NCBI RefSeq assembly: GCF_004799035.1
Contig: NZ_MWIO01000054.1
Location: 1-37,996 of the forward strand
Direction of reading: 5' to 3'
Source: Rhodanobacter lindaniclasticus
GTDB taxonomy: Bacteria; Pseudomonadota; Gammaproteobacteria; Xanthomonadales; Rhodanobacteraceae
DNA: 37,996 nt
In this document: positions 32,201 to 37,996 of the stretch, piece after piece
Position numbering within the stretch: position 1 is the stretch's first letter
Layout of the letters: each line of letters starts with the position of its first letter
Notes under the pieces: model-generated
The model's database searches: none
What the model was told of the DNA's origin: nothing
Seen by the model: only the letters and a program-made list of their open reading frames with translations
Position numbers and translations under genes: made by a program

Positions 32201-35200
32201 CTGGCGGTGGTGCTGGCGCTGCAGCGGCCGATGGTGCTGTGGCTGGCGTGGCCGCTGCTGGCGCTGTGGCTGCTGTCGCCGGGCATCGCCTGGTGGGTCA
32301 GCCAGCCGCGGCGGCCGGACACCTTCGTGCCGAACGCGGCGCAGACGCGCTTCCTGCGCACCCTGGCGCGACAGACCTGGGCGTTCTTCGACAGCCACGT
32401 CAACGCCACCGAACACTGGCTGCCGCCGGACAACCTGCAGCTGCAGCCCGGCCCGGTGATCGCCTCGCGCACCTCGCCGACCAACATCGGCCTGGCCCTG
32501 CTGGCCAACCTGGCCGCGTGGGATTTCGGCTTCATGGCCGCAGGCCGCCTGCTCCAGCGCAGCCGCGACACGCTGGCCACCCTGCAGCAGCTGCCACGCT
32601 ACCGCGGCCACTTCTACAACTGGTACGACACCCGCACGCTGCAGCCGCTGACGCCGCTGTACATCTCGGCGGTGGACAGCGGCAACCTCGCCGGCCACCT
32701 GCTGACCCTGCGCCCGGGCTTGCTGGAACTGATCCACGCGCCGGTGTTCCGCCCCCGCGTGCTGCAGGGGCTGCTCGACACCCTGCAGCTGCTGCATGAC
32801 GCGCTCGAGCAGGAGCACGAGTCGCTGCACCGCCTGCAGGCCGAGCTGCAGGAGGCGCTGGACGAACCGCCGACCACCACCGGCGCGGCGCTGGCGCTGC
32901 TGCAGCGCCAGCGCGAACAGGCCCATGCGCTGATGCCCGTGCTGGCCGCGGAGCCGGACAGCGACGCGGGCTACTGGCTCGAGGCGCTGTGCGCGCAGCT
33001 GGACGAGCTGTGCGAGGAAATCGCCCGCTTCCGGCTCGACCCGGTGGACGACGATGCCGACGCCCTGCGCGGCATCCCCACGCTCGCCGTGCTCAGCCGC
33101 ATCGAGCCGCTGCGCTGGCCGGGCGAAGCCGGCGCCGAGGCGGTGCGCGAGCGCGCCCGCGAACGCATCGCGCTGATCGAGCAGCTCGCCCAGCAGGCCG
33201 ACGAACTGGCGCGGATGGACTACCGCTTCCTCTACGACAGCGCGCGCGACCTGCTGGCGATCGGCTACAACGTCGACGCGCGCCGGCTCGACGCCGGCTA
33301 CTACGACCTGCTCGCCTCCGAGGCGCGGCTGGCCAGCTTCGTCGGCATCGCCCAGGGCCAGCTGCCGCAGGACAACTGGTTCGCGCTGGGCCGCCTGCTC
33401 ACCACGGTGGGGGGCGAACCGGCGCTGCTGTCGTGGGCCGGCTCGATGTTCGAGTACCTGATGCCGAACCTGGTGATGCCCGGCTACGAGGACACCCTGC
33501 TCGACCAGACCTGCCGCGCGGCGGTAGCGCGGCAGATCGAGTACGGCAACCAGCACAACGTGCCGTGGGGCGTGTCCGAGTCGGGCTACAACACGCTGGA
33601 CGCGCACTTCACCTACCAGTACCGCGCCTTCGGCGTGCCCGGCCTGGGCCTGAAGCGCGGCCTCGGCGACGATGTGGTGATCGCGCCCTATGCCAGCGCG
33701 CTGGCGCTGATCATCGCGCCGGCGGCGGCCACCAGAAACCTGCAGCGGCTGGCCAGCGAGGGCGTGCAGGGCCGCTACGGCATGTATGAGGCGGTCGACT
33801 ACACCCCGGCGCGGCTGCCGGTGGGGCAGAGCTCGGCGCTGGTGCGCTCGTTCATGGCCCACCATCAGGGCATGAGCCTGCTGGCGCTGGATTTCGCCCT
33901 GCTGGGCCGGCCGATGCAACGGCGCTTCGCCGCCGATCCGCAGTTCCGCGCCACCAGCCTGCTGCTGCAGGAGCGCGTTCCGCGCACTGCGGCGGAATAC
34001 CTGCACGCCTCCGGCTTCCCCGGCAACGATTCCCACACGCCGGTCAGCGAGGCGCGGCTGCGCGTGTTCGGCGACCCCAACCGCCCGCGTCCGGCGGTGC
34101 AGCTGCTTTCCAACGGCCGCTACCACGTGATGCTGTCCAGCGCCGGCGGCGGCAGCAGCCGGCGCGGCGAACTGGCGCTGACGCGCTGGCGCGAGGACAT
34201 CACGCGCGACCACTGGGGCATGTTCTGCTACCTGCGCGACGTCGCCAGCGGCGCGTACTGGTCCACCACCTACCAGCCCACGCGGCACAAGACCGAGCTG
34301 TACGAGGCGATCTTCTCCGAGGCGCGCGCCGAGTTCCGCGTGCGCGAGCGCGAGTTCGACGCGCACACCGAGATCGTGGTCTCGCCCGAGGACGACATCG
34401 AACTGCGCCGCACCCATCTCACCAACCGCGGCCGCCACGCGCGCACCATCGAGCTGACCAGCTACGCCGAGGTGGTGCTGGCTCCGCCGCTGGCCGACGC
34501 CTTGCACCCGGCCTTCAGCAAGCTGTTCGTGCAGACCGAACTGGTGCCCGCGCTGCAGGCGATCGTGTGCACGCGGCGGCCGCGCGCCGCCGACGAACAC
34601 CCGCCGTGGATGTTCCACCTGCTGGCCGTGCACGACGCCGACATCGACGAGATCTCCTTCGAGACCGACCGCGCGCGCTTCATCGGCCGCGGCCGCAGCC
34701 TGGCCGACCCGCAGATGCTCGACCTGGAACAGTCGCGGCTGTCCGGCAGCGCCGGCTCGGTGCTCGACCCGATCGTGGCGATCCGCTGCCGCATCACCCT
34801 GCAGCCGGAGCAGACCGCCACCATCGACTACGTCACCGGCATCGCCGATCGCCGCGAGGGTTGCCTGCAGCTGATCGGCAAGTACCGCGACCGCCACCTC
34901 GCCGACCGCGTGTTCGACCTCGCCTGGACGCACAGCCAGGTGCTGCTGCGCCAGCTCAATGCCGGCCTCGGCGACGCGCAGCTGTACGAGCACATGGCCA
35001 CCGCGCTGCTGTACCCCAACGCCAGCCTGCGCGCCGAGCCGGCGGTGCTGCGCGGCAACCGCCGCGGGCAGAGCGGGCTGTGGGGGCAGTCGATCTCCGG
35101 CGACCTGCCGATCGTGCTGCTGCAGATCGCCAGCGAGGCGCGCATCGAGCTGGTGCGCCAGCTGGTGCAGGCGCATGCGTACTGGCGGCAGAAGGGCCTG

Positions 35201-37930
35201 GCGGTGGACCTGGTGATCTGGAACGAGGACCGCGCCGGTTACCGCCAGCAGCTGCAGGACCAGATCCTCGGCCTGATCGCGTCCGGCAGCGAGGCCAGCC
35301 TGCTCGATCGCCCCGGCGGCATCTTCGTGCGCCCGGCGCAGCAGCTCTCCGGCGAGGACCGCATGGTGATGCTGGCCAGCGCGCGCATCGTGCTGGCCGA
35401 CCACCGCGGCAGCCTGGCCGAGCAGATCGGCCGGCGCCAGCTGGAAACCCACGCGCCGCCGTTCGAGCCCAGCCGCGCCGAACGCCCCGTGCCGGCGCTG
35501 CCCGCGCCTTCGCCGCCGCCGGAACTGCAACTGCGCAACCCGCACGGCGGCTTCAGCGCCGATGGCCGCGAGTACGTGATCGTCACCGCCGCCGGCGACG
35601 CCACGCCGGCGCCGTGGTCCAACGTGCTGGCCAACCCGCATTTCGGCACGGTGATCTCCGAGAGCGGCGGCGCCTACACCTGGGGCGAGAACGCGCACGA
35701 GTTCCGCCTCACGCCGTGGCACAACGACCCGGTCGGGGACGGCAGCGGCGAGGCGATCTACCTGCGCGACGAAGACACCGGCGCGCTGTGGTCGCCCACC
35801 CCGCGGCCGTGCCGCGGCAGCGGCGCGTACGTCACCCGCCACGGCTTCGGCTACAGCGTGTTCGAGCACGTCGAGGACGGCATCCACTCGCAGCTGTGGA
35901 TCTATGTGGCGCTGGATGCCTCGGTGAAATTCTCGGTGCTGAAACTGCGCAACGAATCCGGCCGGCCGCGGCGCATCAGCGCCACGGCCTACGTCGAATG
36001 GCTGCTCGGCGACTTGCGCGAGAAGACCGCGATGCACGTGGTCACCGAATCGGACCCGGCCAGCGGCGCGCTGTTCGCCCGCAACAGCTACAACGGCGAG
36101 TTCCCCGGCCGCGTGGCCTTCCTCGACGTGGACGATGCGGAGCGCGGCATCGGCGGCGACCGCGGCGAGTTCCTCGGCCGCAACGGCAGCATGCGCAAGC
36201 CCGCCGCGCTCGGTCGCAAGCAGCTCTCCGGCCGGCTCGGTGCCGGACTCGATCCCTGCGCCGCGCTGCAATCGAAGGTCGCGCTGGAGCATGGCGCCGA
36301 GCGCCAGCTGATCTTCCGCCTCGGCCTGGGCCGCGACGCCGCCGATGCCAGCGCGCTGGTGCAGCGCTTCCGTGGCACCGGCTCGGCCGCCGCCGCGCTG
36401 GAGCAGGTGCGCACGCACTGGCAGCGCGTGCTCGGCGCGGTGCAGGTGCGCACGCCCGAGCCGGCGCTGGACGTGCTCGCCAACGGCTGGCTGCTGTACC
36501 AGACCATCGCCTGCCGCATCTGGGCGCGCAGCGGCTACTACCAGAGCGGCGGCGCGTTCGGCTTCCGCGACCAGTTGCAGGATTCGATGGCCACCGTGCA
36601 CGCCGCGCCGGAGCTCTCCCGCGCGCAGTTGCTGCTGTGCGCGGCGCACCAGTTCCCCGAGGGCGACGTGCAGCACTGGTGGCACCCGCCGCAGGACCGC
36701 GGCGTGCGCACCACCTGTTCGGACGACTACCTGTGGCTGCCGCTGGCCACCAGCCGCTATGTGCTGGCCACCGGCGACCGCGCCGTGCTCGACGTGCCGG
36801 TGTTCTACATCGAGGGCCGCGCGCTGCACGCCGGCGAGGAATCCTATTACGACCTGCCGCAGCCCTCGGGCCTGTTCGAGCCGCTGTACAAGCATTGCGT
36901 GCGCGCCATCGAGCGCAGCTTCACCCTGCGCGGCGAACGCGGCCTGCCGCTGATCGGCGGCGGCGACTGGAACGACGGCATGAACCGCGTCGGCGAAGGC
37001 GGCCGCGGCGAAAGCGTGTGGCTGGGCTTCTTCAGCTGCGAGGTGCTGCGGCGCTTCGCCGAGGTGGCGCGCGACCGCGGCGACGCGGCTTTCGCCCAGC
37101 GCTGCGAGAACGAAGTGGCCGCGTTGCGCGACGCGCTGGAGGCACACGCCTGGGACGGCGCCTGGTATCGCCGCGCCTGGTTCGACGACGGCACGCCGCT
37201 GGGCGCCGCCGGCAATCTCGACTGCCGCATCGACTCGATCGCGCAGAGCTGGTCGGTGCTCTCCGGCATCGGCGCGCCCGCGCGCCAGCGCCAGGCGATG
37301 GCATCGCTGGACGAACACCTGGTGCGCCGCGACGCCGGCCTGGTGCAGCTGCTGGACCCGCCGTTCGACCAGGCCCCCATCGACCCGGGCTACATCAAGG
37401 GCTACCTGCCCGGCGTGCGCGAGAACGGCGGCCAGTACACCCACGCCGCGATCTGGGCCACGATGGCCTTCGCCGAACTCGGCGACAGCGCCCGCGCATG
37501 GGAACTGCTGCGCATGATCAACCCGGTCAACCACGGCATCGACCCGGCGCAAATGGACGTCTACAAGGTCGAGCCCTATGTGGTCAGCGCCGACGTCTAT
37601 GCGGTTGCCCCGCACGTCGGCCGCGGCGGCTGGAGCTGGTACACCGGTTCCGCCGGCTGGATGTACCGGCTGATCGTCGAATCCCTGCTCGGCCTGCGCC
37701 TGGAAGCCGGCCACCTGCGCTTCGCGCCGGTGCTGCCGGCGGAGTGGGAGGGCTTCGAACTGGACTATCGGCACGGCGACACGACGTACCGCATCGAACT
37801 GCGCCAGGGCGATGAGGACAGCCCGGCCCGCGTCCGCCTGGACGGCGAACCGCAACCCGGTGGCCGCATCCCGCTGCTCGACGACGGCGCCGAACACCGC
37901 GTCGAACTGAACCATCCGCGTTCCCGCTGA
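29297..37930 (+). CDS. ndvB: Cyclic beta-1,2-glucan synthase, NdvB-like (GT84 and GH94 domains)
   Basis: Giant inner-membrane enzyme of 2,877 aa (S. meliloti NdvB is about 2,830) that builds periplasmic cyclic glucans from UDP-glucose. The N-terminal cytoplasmic region is followed by helices near residues 425-475 and by a GT84 transferase (about 490-820) with TLDTDTELPRD and RRHRWIRGDW (the QxxRW equivalent). More helices lie near 833-888 and 959-1004. A glycoamylase-like region holds YRFLYDSARDLLAIGY near 1310 and WGVSESGYNTLD near 1425 and is implicated in cyclisation. GT36/GH94 phosphorylase-type domains end in GGGDWNDGMNRVG (about 2555) and YKVEPYVVSADVY. The TTG at 29297 is chosen because AAGGAG ends eight bases before it; TTG 29291 would be two bases away. 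No partner genes are present. Confidence 0.95.
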   Translation: MNIGSVLDRLKLRRLQAFRRRRVAARTRPEQEPALRAELFSAEQMEQHGRELAGQHRLRERSSTDLLLGRLDDNEAVITHSCERLTQATRRKQRITPAGEWLLDNFYLIEEQVRIARRHLPKGYSRELPRLDTGISAGLPRVYDIALEIIAHGDGRIDTAGLHRFIHAYQEVTPLKLGELWAIPIMLRLALIENLRRVSARVMADWRHRGQAARWADAMTATAERQPNSVVLVVADMARSDPPMNGPFVAEMARRLQGQSPALALPLSWIEQRLSESGQSIEHLVQREAQQQAAAQVSVSNSIGSLRLLSAVDWRDFVERVSLVEQQLREDPAGVYAAMNFATRDRYRHVVERLARQHRLDEVRVAAATVELCRAAPPTEPAPALPQHVGWYLVDRGRPQLEQHLGVRPHLGEWLRRHFDRAPVSIYLGLLIALTLAIAEPLVQAAVEDNLATGWLLAIAAMALVVASQLGSSLLNWMATLAIAPQPLPRMNYVHGIPASARTLVAVPSMLGSAGDVEELVEALEVRFLGNRDENLHFALLTDFTDADSETLPGDEALLRLAQRRIEALNERYASVESDRFFLFHRPRRWNAGERCWMGHERKRGKLADLNALLRGNGHDRFARIVGDVETLGPVQYVITLDTDTELPRDAAQAFVGSIDHPLNRAVYDPVRRRVVSGYAILQPRVGISLPSTARSRYAQLYGSDAGIDPYTQMVSDVYQDVFGEGSFIGKGIYAIDAFERTLDGRFPENRILSHDLVEGCHARSGLLSDVQLFEEYPAGYGADVRRRHRWIRGDWQLLPWLLPWAPTAKDGWRRNALTALSRWKILDNLRRSLVPPAVLGLLVCGWLLLSPVLSWTIAVLAMVLVPPLLSALLELVQKPKDVQLDQHLRAGFADGMQHLARMALGLAWLPHEALYHLDAIVRTLWRITVSHRHLLQWRTSSEVARSSTNAPGAVWRQMWIGPAVALGLAVVLALQRPMVLWLAWPLLALWLLSPGIAWWVSQPRRPDTFVPNAAQTRFLRTLARQTWAFFDSHVNATEHWLPPDNLQLQPGPVIASRTSPTNIGLALLANLAAWDFGFMAAGRLLQRSRDTLATLQQLPRYRGHFYNWYDTRTLQPLTPLYISAVDSGNLAGHLLTLRPGLLELIHAPVFRPRVLQGLLDTLQLLHDALEQEHESLHRLQAELQEALDEPPTTTGAALALLQRQREQAHALMPVLAAEPDSDAGYWLEALCAQLDELCEEIARFRLDPVDDDADALRGIPTLAVLSRIEPLRWPGEAGAEAVRERARERIALIEQLAQQADELARMDYRFLYDSARDLLAIGYNVDARRLDAGYYDLLASEARLASFVGIAQGQLPQDNWFALGRLLTTVGGEPALLSWAGSMFEYLMPNLVMPGYEDTLLDQTCRAAVARQIEYGNQHNVPWGVSESGYNTLDAHFTYQYRAFGVPGLGLKRGLGDDVVIAPYASALALIIAPAAATRNLQRLASEGVQGRYGMYEAVDYTPARLPVGQSSALVRSFMAHHQGMSLLALDFALLGRPMQRRFAADPQFRATSLLLQERVPRTAAEYLHASGFPGNDSHTPVSEARLRVFGDPNRPRPAVQLLSNGRYHVMLSSAGGGSSRRGELALTRWREDITRDHWGMFCYLRDVASGAYWSTTYQPTRHKTELYEAIFSEARAEFRVREREFDAHTEIVVSPEDDIELRRTHLTNRGRHARTIELTSYAEVVLAPPLADALHPAFSKLFVQTELVPALQAIVCTRRPRAADEHPPWMFHLLAVHDADIDEISFETDRARFIGRGRSLADPQMLDLEQSRLSGSAGSVLDPIVAIRCRITLQPEQTATIDYVTGIADRREGCLQLIGKYRDRHLADRVFDLAWTHSQVLLRQLNAGLGDAQLYEHMATALLYPNASLRAEPAVLRGNRRGQSGLWGQSISGDLPIVLLQIASEARIELVRQLVQAHAYWRQKGLAVDLVIWNEDRAGYRQQLQDQILGLIASGSEASLLDRPGGIFVRPAQQLSGEDRMVMLASARIVLADHRGSLAEQIGRRQLETHAPPFEPSRAERPVPALPAPSPPPELQLRNPHGGFSADGREYVIVTAAGDATPAPWSNVLANPHFGTVISESGGAYTWGENAHEFRLTPWHNDPVGDGSGEAIYLRDEDTGALWSPTPRPCRGSGAYVTRHGFGYSVFEHVEDGIHSQLWIYVALDASVKFSVLKLRNESGRPRRISATAYVEWLLGDLREKTAMHVVTESDPASGALFARNSYNGEFPGRVAFLDVDDAERGIGGDRGEFLGRNGSMRKPAALGRKQLSGRLGAGLDPCAALQSKVALEHGAERQLIFRLGLGRDAADASALVQRFRGTGSAAAALEQVRTHWQRVLGAVQVRTPEPALDVLANGWLLYQTIACRIWARSGYYQSGGAFGFRDQLQDSMATVHAAPELSRAQLLLCAAHQFPEGDVQHWWHPPQDRGVRTTCSDDYLWLPLATSRYVLATGDRAVLDVPVFYIEGRALHAGEESYYDLPQPSGLFEPLYKHCVRAIERSFTLRGERGLPLIGGGDWNDGMNRVGEGGRGESVWLGFFSCEVLRRFAEVARDRGDAAFAQRCENEVAALRDALEAHAWDGAWYRRAWFDDGTPLGAAGNLDCRIDSIAQSWSVLSGIGAPARQRQAMASLDEHLVRRDAGLVQLLDPPFDQAPIDPGYIKGYLPGVRENGGQYTHAAIWATMAFAELGDSARAWELLRMINPVNHGIDPAQMDVYKVEPYVVSADVYAVAPHVGRGGWSWYTGSAGWMYRLIVESLLGLRLEAGHLRFAPVLPAEWEGFELDYRHGDTTYRIELRQGDEDSPARVRLDGEPQPGGRIPLLDDGAEHRVELNHPRSR

Positions 37931-37953
37931 CCGCCACATCACCGAGCCTCAAA

Positions 37954-37996
37954 AGCCCCTCTCCCCCCGGGAGAGGGGTTGGGGTGAGGGTACGGG
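37954..37996. repeat. Dispersed 43-nt palindromic element, copy 2 (runs to the window end)
   Basis: It is identical to 14912-14954 except for one base in the loop. The 10-bp stem CCCCTCTCCC/GGGAGAGGGG begins 26 nt after the ndvB stop, and the tail TTGGGGTGAGGGTACGGG reaches the last base of the window. It may act in ending the ndvB transcript. It may also extend beyond the window. Confidence 0.8.

Noticed and set aside
29180..37942. 2,920-aa open frame antisense to ndvB
   Set aside because: It is a shadow of the high-GC ndvB codons: the product is low-complexity, rich in Arg, Ala, Gln, Val and His, with no domain. ndvB has unmistakable motifs throughout.

Overview
The window is a high-GC gammaproteobacterial chromosome segment. 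Gene content and style point to the Xanthomonadales, most likely Rhodanobacteraceae (Rhodanobacter/Dyella type) or Xanthomonadaceae. The grounds are an NdvB-type cyclic glucan synthase, a stand-alone MalK-type ATPase beside a LacI-family operator, WYL and DUF481 genes, and GTAG-headed REP palindromes like those known from Stenotrophomonas/Xanthomonas. The taxonomic call is inference. No tRNA, rRNA, CRISPR array, transposase or phage gene was seen.

Layout. 1-2.8 kb: a GH1 beta-glucosidase and a MalK/UgpC-type sugar ABC ATPase diverge around a clear LacI-type operator; the glucosidase leader holds four tandem hairpins. 2.9-6.0 kb: parA-parB followed closely by an ECF sigma factor and its DUF3379 zinc-binding anti-sigma factor, all on the plus strand. 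6.06-8.47 kb (minus): a complete bufferin-type RiPP operon, made of a DUF2282 precursor with signal peptide and four cysteines, a DUF692 MNIO enzyme, a DUF2063 partner and a DoxX membrane protein. 8.6-12.7 kb: GT2 glycosyltransferase, DUF488 protein, patatin-like phospholipase, SLC13-type anion permease with two RCK_C domains. 12.9-16.8 kb: WYL regulator, DUF481 outer-membrane protein, hemC, Bax-inhibitor-1 family protein. 16.9-22.8 kb (minus): complete RND efflux operon (outer-membrane lipoprotein, HlyD adaptor, inner-membrane pump). 22.9-24.7 kb (minus): FadI-like thiolase followed 8 nt later by a small TonB-like protein. 24.8-29.1 kb: unrecognised 373-384 aa protein, a PAS-GGDEF-EAL protein, and a GNAT acetyltransferase. 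29.3-37.9 kb: one very large ndvB-like gene (2,877 aa).

Genes that appear to work together: the four bufferin genes (copper/metal-binding RiPP and its maturation), possibly under the ECF sigma factor encoded convergently next door; the three RND pump genes; parA with parB; and glucosidase with sugar ATPase under one LacI-type repressor site.

The most striking non-coding structure is a set of dispersed palindromes. One family (GTAG/REP, cores GGCGGGC/GCCCGCC) occurs as three inverted pairs, and one pair supplies the TAG stop codons of both convergent genes flanking it. A second family (C/T-rich stem followed by a TTGGGGTGAGGGTACGGG tail) occurs in two nearly identical copies 23 kb apart plus a degenerate pair.
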